DNA of 64,000 bases from Anoxybacter fermentans (GTDB lineage Bacteria; Bacillota; Halanaerobiia; DY22613), in the NCBI RefSeq assembly GCF_003991135.1, contig NZ_CP016379.1, positions 1,612,001 through 1,676,000 on the forward strand, read 5' to 3'. The notes beneath the pieces were generated by a model. The model searched no databases. It was given only the letters and a program-made list of their open reading frames with translations, and had not been told where the DNA came from. Shown piece by piece: positions 18,608 to 27,704 of this stretch; the first letter of the stretch is position 1; each line of letters begins with the position of its first letter. A program made the translations under genes and the position numbers.

Positions 18608-19603
18608 TTATATAAATAACATCCTTGACATGAAAAATCCGATAGTTCCAATAAATAACCATGTTACAAGACCAACATAAAAAGGTTTTATTCCTACTTT
18701 TTTCATTTTTTCTAAACTGGTCTCCAGGCCCATTCCTGCCATAGCCCAGGTGAGTAAGAAACCATCTAAAGAAACTAATCCATTAACCATATTTTTCGGT
18801 AAAACATCAATAGAATTGATAATGACAACCGCTAAAAAGCCGAATACAAACCAGGGAATTGTAACTTTTTTAAGTTTTCCTGCTGCCCCTTCTTTTTTCA
18901 TTTGCCTAATCCCCAATAAAACTGCTATAGGTATTAATAATAAAACCCTGGTTAACTTCACTAAAGTGGCAAACTGTCCTGCCTGTTCTCCTGCTGCAAA
19001 CCCAGCTGCAACTACCTGTGCCACTTCATGAATTGAAGAACCTGCCCAAACTGCATAAAAAATATTGGGCAAATGGAAAAACCTATAAAATAATGGATAT
19101 AAGAACATAGCAATAGTACCAAAAATCGTCACTGTAGCAATAGCAAAGGTTGTATCCTTTTCTTCTGCATCAATTATTGGACCTACCGCAGCGACTGCAG
19201 AAGCTCCACAAATCGAAGTCCCTGCTCCAATTAATAAAGATAATCTCTCACCAAGTTTTAATTTTTTTCCTAACAATACTGCAAAAATCATCGTACAGGT
19301 CGTAACAATAATAACCAGTACTAAACCTCTTCCTCCAATTTGCGCAACTTCTGCAAAACTCAATTTGAACCCTAATAAAATGATAGCCAACCGCAATATC
19401 TTTTTTAGAGTAAAATGAATACCTGCTTCAAAAACCTGTGGTACTTTGAAAATATTCTTGATGAAAATTCCTAATAAAATAGCTATAATTAAAGAACTAA
19501 AATGCATTTTTGCTATAAAATCAATCTTTTGAATCTGCATAGAAATCCAGGCTAGAATAGCTGTAAAAATCAAGCCGGGTATATATTTTATCAACTTGTC
19601 CAT
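18608..19603 (-). CDS. YeiH/UPF0324-family membrane exporter
   Basis: A 331-residue integral membrane protein with about ten helices. LIGAGTSICGASAVAAVGPI and the WAGSSIHEVAQVVAAGFAAG stretch are hallmark segments of the YeiH family (also called PSE or putative sulfate exporters). Some relatives in this family export sulfite or sulfonate-derived anions; the substrate here is not readable. ATG at 19603 follows AAAGGAGATAAACT. It is transcribed divergently from a LysR-type regulator, the same arrangement seen for yeiH-yeiE and Bacillus cysL neighbours, so regulation by that protein is likely. Confidence 0.88.
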   Translation of the reverse strand: MDKLIKYIPGLIFTAILAWISMQIQKIDFIAKMHFSSLIIAILLGIFIKNIFKVPQVFEAGIHFTLKKILRLAIILLGFKLSFAEVAQIGGRGLVLVIIVTTCTMIFAVLLGKKLKLGERLSLLIGAGTSICGASAVAAVGPIIDAEEKDTTFAIATVTIFGTIAMFLYPLFYRFFHLPNIFYAVWAGSSIHEVAQVVAAGFAAGEQAGQFATLVKLTRVLLLIPIAVLLGIRQMKKEGAAGKLKKVTIPWFVFGFLAVVIINSIDVLPKNMVNGLVSLDGFLLTWAMAGMGLETSLEKMKKVGIKPFYVGLVTWLFIGTIGFFMSRMLFI

Positions 19604-19711
19604 AGTTTATCTCCTTTCTTTAAAATGCTTTTTTACTTAACATTCAAAATCTGTTTATAATATGCCCCTCCTTTCTTTTTTATTTGGTATATTATCTTAC
19701 TCCCATATAGT

Positions 19712-19742
19712 ATTTTACTCATTTTGCTTGCATTAGTAAAAT
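19712..19742. promoter_or_regulatory. candidate LysR-regulator operator
   Basis: A perfect inverted repeat ATTTTACT-N15-AGTAAAAT in the 187-base gap between the divergent YeiH and LysR genes. LysR-type proteins usually bind interrupted palindromes in such gaps; no binding data are available. Confidence 0.5.
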
Positions 19743-19790
19743 AATATGATATTATAAAATATATAATCATATACTTATGAGGTGAATGTA

Positions 19791-20675
19791 ATGAACTTAA
19801 GAAAACTTAAAATTTTTCTGACAGTCTGTGAATGTGGCAGTATGTCTGGAGCAGCAAAAAAACTTTATATGACACAACCAGCCATAAGTCAGGCCATTTT
19901 AGAATTAGAAGATGAACTTAAGGTAAATTTATTTGATAGAATAAAGAAAAAACTTGTTCTAACATACCCGGGGGAAATCCTTTATGAATACAGTAAACGA
20001 ATACTTATGCTTATAGATGAAGCCCAAAATACTATTAAAGATATTTCACATATGAATATGGGAAGATTACGTATTGGTGCAAGTACAACCATCGGTACTT
20101 ATTTATTACCAGAATTAATTGGTGAGTTTAAAAAGAAATATAAAAATATTGAAATACATTTTTTAATCGATAACACAGGTGTTATAGAGAAAAAGATATT
20201 GGATTATGAAATTGACATTGGACTTGTAGAAGGCCCCATCCATTCAAAGGAGATAATCGTAAAACCCTTCTTTGATGATGAACTTTATCTTATCTGTTCA
20301 AAAGACCATCACTGGGCCAGCAGAAAATCTGTTAAACCTGAAGAGATTAAAGATGAAAATTTAATCATTCGGGAACCGGGAAGTGGAACAAGGGAAGTTA
20401 TTGAAAATACTATGGCAAAATATAATTTATCATACCACATAAAACATGTTCTAAATAATACAGAAGCAATTATCAAAGCTGTTGAAGCGAATATAGGTAT
20501 TTCGATTGTTCCAAAAATAGCAGTTAAAGAAAAAATTAAAAGTGGAAACCTTATAAAAATAAATTTAGAAAATATTTGTTTTAAAAGAAAATTTAATATT
20601 ATATACCATAAAGATAAATATAGACCAACATTATTTAACGAATTCATAGAATATCTGAATAGTTTTGGAAACTAA
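19791..20675 (+). CDS. LysR-family transcriptional regulator
   Basis: A 294-residue LysR-type regulator. The N-terminal helix-turn-helix is MNLRKLKIFLTVCECGSMSG then AAKKLYMTQPAISQAILELE, followed by the substrate-binding domain (GRLRIGASTTIGTYLLPELI; LIIREPGSGTREVIE). The second motif resembles CysL/CbbR-type regulators. The start is ATG at 19791, with GAGGTG six bases upstream; the GTG at 19782 overlaps that site and is less likely. Divergent from the YeiH-type exporter, which it probably controls. Confidence 0.92.
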   Translation: MNLRKLKIFLTVCECGSMSGAAKKLYMTQPAISQAILELEDELKVNLFDRIKKKLVLTYPGEILYEYSKRILMLIDEAQNTIKDISHMNMGRLRIGASTTIGTYLLPELIGEFKKKYKNIEIHFLIDNTGVIEKKILDYEIDIGLVEGPIHSKEIIVKPFFDDELYLICSKDHHWASRKSVKPEEIKDENLIIREPGSGTREVIENTMAKYNLSYHIKHVLNNTEAIIKAVEANIGISIVPKIAVKEKIKSGNLIKINLENICFKRKFNIIYHKDKYRPTLFNEFIEYLNSFGN

Positions 20676-20676
20676 C

Positions 20677-20717
20677 AAATTACCCTTTATTTCTAAAAAA
20701 GAGATAAAGGGTAATTT
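20677..20717 (+). terminator. terminator-like hairpin after the LysR gene
   Basis: AAATTACCCTTTATTTC pairs with GAgATAAAGGGTAATTT across a short A-rich loop, starting two bases after the stop. The following tract is only weakly T-rich. Confidence 0.65.
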
Positions 20718-20887
20718 ATTAAGTATATTCTACAACTCGATAGCTTCAGTAAAATTTTCAAGTCAAGCCAAATGTTCAACAATCTTAGCAAACGACCGTT
20801 CTTCAATCCTGGTAATCCGCAAGCAAAACAGCAAAAACCAGGTTATAGCTAAAAAAAGACATAACCTCGCTTATTTTATAATAAAAT

Positions 20888-22870
20888 TTATTTAACTATC
20901 TTTTCTAACAATTCAAATAAATTAGGAGTCTCCAACCACAAATGTAGGTTTTTTGTCACATAATAGATGGCTTCATCCTCACCGCCAGGTGATATATATA
21001 GCGGTGGAAATAGAGGAAGTTGTTTCACTCCAAGTAAATAATCTGGAACAAAAGGATTGTAAGCTATGGCTTCTTTAAATAATTTTTTAGTAATATTACT
21101 TGCTCCAGAAAGTTTATATTCTAAAACACATTTGTTATATTTAAATTCTGCTGAAATATCATTATTATATTTTTCCAAAAGATTTTTGGCTTCTGTAAAC
21201 CTATTTTCTTCTAATAATAAAGTAAGTAAATTATATCTGACTCCCTGATTGTCATTGGGATTTAATTCTAACATCTCTTTATAATGTTTGATCGCTTCAT
21301 TTTTATAGTTTAAAAATTCAAAAGTTTCTGCTAATCCTAGCTTTGCCCGCATATAAGGCCTGGTTTCAATTAATCCCCAAAAATGGCCTTTATTTTCTTC
21401 AAAATATCTTTTGCCAAACACTCTCTCACCCGCTTCAACTCCTTTACGGTACAAATATAAGGCTTCCTCAAAAGTAGTGGCAGTCTCCTGAGCCAAAATT
21501 ACATAAGCATCAGGACTATCGGGATAAATTTCCAAAGCCTTCTTCGCTAATTCTACTCTTTTTTTACCCGTAGTTTCCCAGGCATCATAAAGTAAATTCT
21601 GTGCTTTATCACGTAAAGAAATATTAGCTTTAGCAAAAGAATTTATTTTTCCAAAATTTTCATTTATAAGTTGGTTAATTTCTGCAGGATCATCTATCCA
21701 TATCTTTTTTAAAGATTTACTTATAGCAAGTAAATTTCTCTCAAGGCTAATCCTCTGACCAACAGGATCTACCGCACATCCCTCCACAATCTCCATAAAT
21801 TCTTTATAACGTGAAGATATACTGTTAGGTGATACACCGTATTTTAAAGCAATTTCCTTTTGGGTAACAAACCTTCCCAATTTCAGAGCAATAACATATT
21901 CTATCGCTGCTATTATGGTTTCAACTTTATTAATTTTGGGTTTTTTCAATTCACAATACCTATACCAAAGTGCAATTGCAATAACTACATCCTCATTAGG
22001 ATAATCTTCTATTAAATTAATCCTGATAAGCCGGGCAACTTCTTTCTGTTTATCATTAATCCAATCAAATTGATCTTCGATAGCACCTCCAAAAAAGTCA
22101 TACTGATTATCTAATATAGCTATACTGATAATAACTTCATATCCATATTTTTTAAGAAACTTTCTCCAGTCATTGTCCTGAACACCGATAATTTTTTGAT
22201 TTTTTAATTCTGTTATCCGATCAATCAATTCCTGTTTTAATATTCCAGAAAGAAGAATAAATCCCAAGGTTTCATATACCTCACCCTTAGAGAGAAGCCT
22301 TGCAATAAATAGATTACCAACTTCTATTTCTGTAATGGGTATTTCCATTAAATTCACTTTTGATCTGGTGTTCAATAAAATATCTTTCAAAATAATTATT
22401 TTTTCCTCATAACAAATCTCTTCTACTTCATAAATAGATATATAAGAATCTCCCCATTGGCTTAAAACTTCTACAACTAAATTTCGTAAATTTTTCTTTT
22501 CATTCTTCAAAAATTTTTGAAAAAATGTTTCTCCCTCCGGTGTAAAATAGTCAAAGAGAACACATTCTATCAAAAGAAGTAGATCCGCATTTTCATTTTC
22601 ATCCAGAAATTCCACAACCATATTCTTAATTCTTTTTTCTAACTCAGGTACTTCTTTAATGGAGTCACCTAAAAATTCAACCAGTATCCCGGGAATCTCA
22701 TTAGACCAATTAAAAATAAAATTGGTAAAAAGTTTATTCTTTATTTGATGTATTTCACGTTCAAGTATTTTTTTTCTAAATAAAGCTAAACTTTCTGTTT
22801 TTCCACAACAATTCTTATACTTTTTTCCACTTCCACAGGAACAAAGCTGGTTTCTTTCAATCTTATTCAA
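20888..22870 (-). CDS. SEC-C motif/TPR protein, unknown role
   Basis: About 660 residues. The N-terminus carries a SEC-C zinc motif, CSCGSGKKYKNCCG, as found at the end of SecA and in many adaptor proteins. The middle has a helix-turn-helix-like segment (GRFVTQKEIALKYGVSPNSI SS region, residues about 335-360). The C-terminal third (from about residue 430) has helical TPR-like repeats: YPDSPDAYVILAQETATTFE, KHYKEMLELNPNDNQGVRYN and IAYNPFVPDYLLGVKQL. I chose TTG at 22870 as start because GGAGGTG lies just upstream; the ATG at 22888 lies before that site. SEC-C plus helical repeats suggests a protein- or nucleic-acid-binding adaptor; no enzyme activity is visible. It stands alone between hydA and LysR. 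Confidence 0.8.
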   Translation of the reverse strand: MNKIERNQLCSCGSGKKYKNCCGKTESLALFRKKILEREIHQIKNKLFTNFIFNWSNEIPGILVEFLGDSIKEVPELEKRIKNMVVEFLDENENADLLLLIECVLFDYFTPEGETFFQKFLKNEKKNLRNLVVEVLSQWGDSYISIYEVEEICYEEKIIILKDILLNTRSKVNLMEIPITEIEVGNLFIARLLSKGEVYETLGFILLSGILKQELIDRITELKNQKIIGVQDNDWRKFLKKYGYEVIISIAILDNQYDFFGGAIEDQFDWINDKQKEVARLIRINLIEDYPNEDVVIAIALWYRYCELKKPKINKVETIIAAIEYVIALKLGRFVTQKEIALKYGVSPNSISSRYKEFMEIVEGCAVDPVGQRISLERNLLAISKSLKKIWIDDPAEINQLINENFGKINSFAKANISLRDKAQNLLYDAWETTGKKRVELAKKALEIYPDSPDAYVILAQETATTFEEALYLYRKGVEAGERVFGKRYFEENKGHFWGLIETRPYMRAKLGLAETFEFLNYKNEAIKHYKEMLELNPNDNQGVRYNLLTLLLEENRFTEAKNLLEKYNNDISAEFKYNKCVLEYKLSGASNITKKLFKEAIAYNPFVPDYLLGVKQLPLFPPLYISPGGEDEAIYYVTKNLHLWLETPNLFELLEKIVK

Positions 22871-22951
22871 AAAAACACCTCCTAACATTTTGATTTAACG
22901 TAATAACTGAATCTTATATACCAACGGACAAAAAAAAATAACTAGTATTTT

Positions 22952-23034
22952 ACTGTAAAAAGCTAATTTTTCGCTTCATAAAAAAATTTTTCGAACCATC
23001 TAAAGTTCGATTTATAAAATTAGCTTTTTATAGT
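22952..23034. repeat. palindromic intergenic repeat, short copy R5
   Basis: About 83 bp. The left arm is complete to the AACCATCTAAAGTTCGATTT block, then jumps directly to the right terminus AAATTAGCTTTTTATAGT. It lies between hydA and the SEC-C gene; the rest of the gap (23035-23256) shows nothing further. Confidence 0.8.
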
Positions 23035-23256
23035 TTAATCAACTAATTAATTATTTCCACTCCAAATATACCCTTATAGTTAAATTCTGTTATATAAAAA
23101 TTCTATACTTATTTTAAATTTCCTCTATAATTTCTTCGGAAAACGAACTTTCCAACGTATTAAAGTTTTCAAACTAAGTTTTTTTGTAAAGAGGATTCCA
23201 GGGCAGGGACATCCTAGATAACTTTAAAGATATCACAAATAAGCCAAACCCCACAA

Positions 23257-25047
23257 CTAATATACTAACTGTTTTTCTTCCAAATTATGTCTCATCCGTC
23301 CATACATCGGTCTCTTTGTATAGGTAGTATGGAAAAGCTGCCGGGACCGTTCACTCATAGGTTCACCTAAATATTCTCGATAAAGTTTTTGAATCCATGG
23401 GTTTTCATGAGCTGTATGGATCTCTTTAGCCTCATCGGCCTTAAAAAGTGCATTACCCCGGTGATTTCCCGCATCTACCTGCATATACCACCTGTCTTTG
23501 TGACTGTAAATCGGCTGACCACCACCGCCAACACAGCCACCTGGACAGGCCATAATCTCAACCAGATGATACTCTACCTCACCTTTTAAGATTCGATCCA
23601 ATAAATGACGAGCATTACCTAAACCGCGAACTACAGCAAACCGTAACAGTTCACCATTGATCTCAATTTCTAACTCTCGATAACTATCGGACCGGATAGA
23701 CTTATATTGAATAGGCTTCATCTTTTCACCGGTTAATTTTTCATATACCGTTCTCAAAGTTGCTTCCATTACACCTCCACCCGCACCAAAAATTACACCA
23801 GCACCACTGGCATATCCCATAGGCTCATCATATTCTTCGTCAGGTAGATTTTTTAAATCCAATCCTGCCTGTTTGATAATCTGACCTAATTCACGGGTAG
23901 TTAAAACCGCATCAACCGCCCTCATTCCATTAACCACCATTTCGGGACGACGTGCTTCAAATTTTTTAGCTATACAGGGCATTGTCGAAATACAGAAAAT
24001 TTTTTCCGGATCTATCCCAGCTTGTTCAGCATAGTAGGTTTTAGATAAAGCACCAAAAACCTGCTGCGGCGAACGAACTGTTGAAAGATGTGGTAATAAT
24101 TCATGATAATAATTTTCTGCAAATTTTACCCACCCTGGACAACAGGATGTAAATTGGGGTAACCGCTGACCCTCTTTTAAACGGTGGATAAACTCTGCTC
24201 CTTCTTCCATGACTACTACATCTGCACCAAAACAGTCATCAAAAACTTTATCAAATCCTAACCGTTTTAAAGCAGCAACAACTTTTCCCGTTACCAATGA
24301 ACCAATTGGCATACCAAACATCTCACCTAAGGTGGCCCGGATAGAAGGCGCAGTTTGAATGATTACATGTTTATCAGGATCAGCTAAAGCTTCCCAGACC
24401 ATTTCGGTATCTTGACGCTGCTCGTGTAATGCTCCCGTTGGACAGACCAGGATACATTGTCCACAATAGGTACAGGGAGTATCAATCTGGCTATCATTCA
24501 TGGCAGGCGCTGCAAAAGAGTGAAAACCCCTCTCATTGATATCATAGATTCCTGCAGTTACAACCTTTTTGCAGACAGTTATACAGCGACGACAGAGGAT
24601 ACATTTTTCGGGTTCACGTACAATAGATGGTGAAAGATCATCAATGGGAATCCGGCGGCGTTCTCCCCTATATTGTAATCCCCTAATATCATATTCTTTT
24701 GCTAAACTCTGAAGTTCACAATTCTGGTTTGCTATACAAGTTAGACAGTCAAATGGATGATCTGATAAAAGCAGTTCGATTATCTGTTTTCTTGCTTTAA
24801 TCACCCTGGGAGTTGCCGTTTTTACTTTCATCCCTTCTTTTATTTCATAAATACATGAAGCTTTTAATCCGGGTTCGCCTTCTACTTCTACAAGACAGAC
24901 CCGACAAGCTCCTTCGACATTAATATCTTTTAAATAGCATAATGTAGGAATATCTATTCCTATTTTTCTGGCTGCTTCTAAAATAGTCGTGCCCTCTTCT
25001 ACTTCGACCCTATGACCATCAATCTCTAAGGATACCATTTTTTTCAT
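23257..25047 (-). CDS. hydA: [FeFe]-hydrogenase catalytic subunit, NADH-linked type
   Basis: A 596-residue group A [FeFe]-hydrogenase that makes or consumes H2. Domains in order: N-terminal [2Fe-2S] ferredoxin fold (PTLCYLKDINVEGACRVCLV), His/Cys [4Fe-4S] site (HPFDCLTCIANQNCELQ), two [4Fe-4S] ferredoxin motifs (CILCRRCITVCKKV and CTYCGQCILVCPTGAL), then the H-cluster domain with its three signatures: TSCCPGWVKF, MPCIAKKFEARRPE and EIMACPGGCVGGGGQP. All cluster cysteines are present. Its start overlaps the stop of hydB by four bases (ATGA), so it is the last gene of hydCBA. With subunits of this type the enzyme is usually cytoplasmic, and trimeric members often bifurcate electrons between NADH and ferredoxin; bifurcation is inferred from family only. 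Confidence 0.96.
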   Translation of the reverse strand: MKKMVSLEIDGHRVEVEEGTTILEAARKIGIDIPTLCYLKDINVEGACRVCLVEVEGEPGLKASCIYEIKEGMKVKTATPRVIKARKQIIELLLSDHPFDCLTCIANQNCELQSLAKEYDIRGLQYRGERRRIPIDDLSPSIVREPEKCILCRRCITVCKKVVTAGIYDINERGFHSFAAPAMNDSQIDTPCTYCGQCILVCPTGALHEQRQDTEMVWEALADPDKHVIIQTAPSIRATLGEMFGMPIGSLVTGKVVAALKRLGFDKVFDDCFGADVVVMEEGAEFIHRLKEGQRLPQFTSCCPGWVKFAENYYHELLPHLSTVRSPQQVFGALSKTYYAEQAGIDPEKIFCISTMPCIAKKFEARRPEMVVNGMRAVDAVLTTRELGQIIKQAGLDLKNLPDEEYDEPMGYASGAGVIFGAGGGVMEATLRTVYEKLTGEKMKPIQYKSIRSDSYRELEIEINGELLRFAVVRGLGNARHLLDRILKGEVEYHLVEIMACPGGCVGGGGQPIYSHKDRWYMQVDAGNHRGNALFKADEAKEIHTAHENPWIQKLYREYLGEPMSERSRQLFHTTYTKRPMYGRMRHNLEEKQLVY

Positions 25048-26909
25048 CTAATCCCTCCTATCAAAGCTGCTTCTCCTTTACCTCTAGAAATAGCATTTAC
25101 CGGACATTTCTGATAACAAAGACCGCATTTTTTACAGATTTCAGGATCTATGGTATGGGGTTTTTTTGCCACTCCTGTGATAGCCTCAACAGGACAGACC
25201 CTGGCACAGATACCGCAGCCAATACATTTTTCTAAATCGATATAATAATGCATTAAAAATTTACAGACTCCTGCGGGACAGTACTTGTCCATAATGTGAG
25301 CCTCATATTCATCACGAAAATATTTCAAAGTACTTAATACCGGATTTGGTGCAGTCTGGCCCAATCCACACAATGATGTCTCCTTTATTAATTTAGCTAA
25401 ATCTTCCAACTCTTCTATATCTCCTTTTTTACCATCACCACTAACAATCCGTTTTAAAATCTCCAACATCCTTTTAGTACCTACTCGACAGGGAGTACAT
25501 TTCCCACAGGACTCGTCCTGAGTGAAATCCAGATAAAATTTGGCAATATCCACCATACAGGAGTTCTCATCCATGATAACCAATCCACCAGAACCTACCA
25601 TAGCTCCAATTTCACTCAAACTATCATAATCTAAAGGTATGTCCAGGTACTCCTCACTCAAAACCCCTCCTGAAGGTCCGCCAATCTGAGCTGCTTTAAA
25701 CTTTTTGCCATCAGGAATTCCACCTCCCAGTTCATAGACAATGGTCCGCAAAGTTGTCCCCATTGGTACTTCAATAAGACCGGTATTGTTGATATCACCT
25801 GCTAACGCAAAGACTTTGGTTCCCTTACTATTTTTGGTTCCATATTGGCTATACCATTTTCCACCCTTTAAAATGATGGCAGGAATATTGGCAAGGGTTT
25901 CAACATTATTGATAAGGGTTGGTTTATTCCAGAGTCCCTTTGTTACAGGGAATGGCGGTTTGGGCCGGGGTTCACCGCGCTGGCCCTGCACTGAATGAAT
26001 CAAAGCTGTTTCTTCACCGCAAACAAAGGCCCCAGCACCAACCCGAATCTCTAAATCGAAATCAAATCCAGAATCAAAGATGTTTTTACCTAAAGCACCA
26101 TAATCCCGTGCCACTTTGATGGCTGCTTCCAGTCTTTCCACAGCCAATGGATATTCAGCCCGAACATAGACATAACCCTGTCTTGCTCCAATGACATAAC
26201 CGGCAATTACCATAGCTTCAATAACACTATGCGGGTCACCTTCAAGAATTCCCCGGTCCATAAAGGCTCCCGGATCACCCTCATCTGCATTACAGATAAC
26301 AAATTTGGTATCATCTTCAGACTTCAATTCTGAATTACGTGCCAGCTCCCACTTAATACCGGTCGGAAAACCACCTCCACCCCGCCCACGTAAACCAGAA
26401 ATTTTAATCTCCTCAATTACCTCTTCTGGTGTCATCTCATGCAATACTTTAGATAGTGCTTGATAACCACCTCTAGAAAGATAATCTTCAATTTTGATAG
26501 GATCAATAATTCCACAGTTACGCAAAGCAATTTTTACCTGATTTTTAAAAAACGGAATCTCATTAATAGTTTGGATCTTTTTTTCTATCTCTGGAACCTG
26601 ATATAATAATCGTTCAACAACTTGACCACCTAGAAAATGATTTTCAACAATCTCTTTTATATCTTGAGGTTTTAAGCTGTGATAAAAGATTCCTTTTGGT
26701 GAAACAACCATAACAGGACCTAGATCACAGCTTCCAATACAACCAGTTTCCACAATTTTATATTTAAAAGCAAGATTATGCCTGGCTAATTCTTTCTTTA
26801 GTACTTCTTTTATTTCATTAGCTCTTCCAGAAAGACAAGCTGCACCTGAACAAACTAACAATTGGGCTCGATCTGTCAAAAATATTTCCTCCCTTCTGAT
26901 AAGTTTCAT
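25044..26909 (-). CDS. hydB: NADH-binding hydrogenase subunit (NuoF-like)
   Basis: A 621-residue flavoprotein subunit. Residues 1-95 are a thioredoxin-like [2Fe-2S] domain (LLVCSGAACLSGR and ETGCIGSCDLGPVMVV). The NuoF core follows, with FMN/NADH sites GLRGRGGGGFPTGIKWELA and GAGAFVCGEETALIHSVQG, an SLBB region, and the [4Fe-4S] motif ESCGKCTPCRVGTKRM. The C-terminus has two [4Fe-4S] ferredoxin motifs (CIGCGICARVCPVEAI; CKKCGLCYQKCPVNAI). This is the HydB layout of trimeric NADH/ferredoxin hydrogenases. It overlaps hydC upstream and hydA downstream by four bases each, showing tight coupling. Confidence 0.96.
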   Translation of the reverse strand: MKLIRREEIFLTDRAQLLVCSGAACLSGRANEIKEVLKKELARHNLAFKYKIVETGCIGSCDLGPVMVVSPKGIFYHSLKPQDIKEIVENHFLGGQVVERLLYQVPEIEKKIQTINEIPFFKNQVKIALRNCGIIDPIKIEDYLSRGGYQALSKVLHEMTPEEVIEEIKISGLRGRGGGGFPTGIKWELARNSELKSEDDTKFVICNADEGDPGAFMDRGILEGDPHSVIEAMVIAGYVIGARQGYVYVRAEYPLAVERLEAAIKVARDYGALGKNIFDSGFDFDLEIRVGAGAFVCGEETALIHSVQGQRGEPRPKPPFPVTKGLWNKPTLINNVETLANIPAIILKGGKWYSQYGTKNSKGTKVFALAGDINNTGLIEVPMGTTLRTIVYELGGGIPDGKKFKAAQIGGPSGGVLSEEYLDIPLDYDSLSEIGAMVGSGGLVIMDENSCMVDIAKFYLDFTQDESCGKCTPCRVGTKRMLEILKRIVSGDGKKGDIEELEDLAKLIKETSLCGLGQTAPNPVLSTLKYFRDEYEAHIMDKYCPAGVCKFLMHYYIDLEKCIGCGICARVCPVEAITGVAKKPHTIDPEICKKCGLCYQKCPVNAISRGKGEAALIGGIR

Positions 26910-27403
26910 TTATATTTTTGCAAAATATTACTAATCTTATCAGGTGTCAGATTTCCATAGACATCTCTATCAATCGAGATAACCGGGGCCAGGCTACATG
27001 CACCCAGACAGCGGGTAGTTTCTATAGTAAACTTTCCATCTTCTGTTGTCTGGCCCGGTTCAATATGCAATTTTTCTTTCAACTTATCTAAAATTTGCTG
27101 TGCTCCTTTCACATAACAGGCTGTCCCCATGCAGACTTCAATAGTATATTTCCCACGGGGTTCCATAGAAAACATAGAATAAAAACTAACTACTCCATAG
27201 ACTTCTGGAAAGGGAATTCCAAGATGTTCTGCAATATATATCTGAACTTCACGCGGCAAATATCCAAAAATTTTCTGCGCCTGATGAAGAATTGTAATTA
27301 AAGTTCCTTCTTTGTCCTTATATTCATGAATTACTTTATCCAATTGATCATAACGTTTATCTCGTACCATCTCATCCTCTCTTTTTTGCTCCTCTACTTT
27401 CAT
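26906..27403 (-). CDS. hydC: NuoE-like [2Fe-2S] hydrogenase subunit
   Basis: A 165-residue NuoE-like subunit carrying one [2Fe-2S] cluster. The four ligands are seen as C-x4-C in CMGTACYVKGAQ and C-x3-C in TTRCLGACSLAPV. LPREVQIYIAEHLGIPFPEV then YGVVSFYSMF is the usual NuoE core. The start is ATG at 27403 with AAAGGAGGAAAATCA upstream. A longer frame reaching to 27451 would begin inside the palindromic repeat and past the ribosome site, so I rejected it. First gene of hydCBA; its leader is separated from the repeat R6 by only about 20 bases. Confidence 0.94.
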   Translation of the reverse strand: MKVEEQKREDEMVRDKRYDQLDKVIHEYKDKEGTLITILHQAQKIFGYLPREVQIYIAEHLGIPFPEVYGVVSFYSMFSMEPRGKYTIEVCMGTACYVKGAQQILDKLKEKLHIEPGQTTEDGKFTIETTRCLGACSLAPVISIDRDVYGNLTPDKISNILQKYK

Positions 27404-27424
27404 TGATTTTCCTCCTTTCAATTT

Positions 27425-27631
27425 CTGCAAAAAGCTAATTTTTCGCTTCAAAAAAAATTTTTCGAACCATCTAAAGTTCGATTTCTGTCGAAATAGGGCA
27501 CACTAATCAATGGGCCTTCCTGGCCCTTGATTAGCTCATCAATCCTCATATGAGACCTTATTTCAACTGAAATCTCACTAAGATGGTTTAACGAAAAATT
27601 TCTATGTCGCTCAAAATTAGCTTTTTGCAGT
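27425..27631. repeat. palindromic intergenic repeat, long copy R6
   Basis: About 207 bp, long form with the GGGCCTTCCTGGCCC stretch at its centre. It occupies nearly the whole space between the hydC ribosome site and the terminator of the next gene upstream, so the hydrogenase promoter must lie inside or before it. Confidence 0.92.
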
Positions 27632-27663
27632 TTAATCATAGTATATGTATTAAAAAAAAATAA

Positions 27664-27696
27664 AACCATTCTAAAGCAAAATGCTTTAGAATGGTT
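27664..27696 (-). terminator. intrinsic terminator of the HExxH metallopeptidase gene
   Basis: AACCATTCTAAAGCA-TTT-TGCTTTAGAATGGTT, a perfect 15-bp stem, followed on the minus strand by TTATTTTTTTTT. It lies 8 bases after the stop. Confidence 0.92.
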
Positions 27697-27704
27697 CTTT
27701 AAAA

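Noticed and set aside
20665-20895. 76-codon plus-strand frame
   Set aside because: It starts inside the LysR stop region and covers the terminator hairpin; composition looks random and there is no ribosome site.
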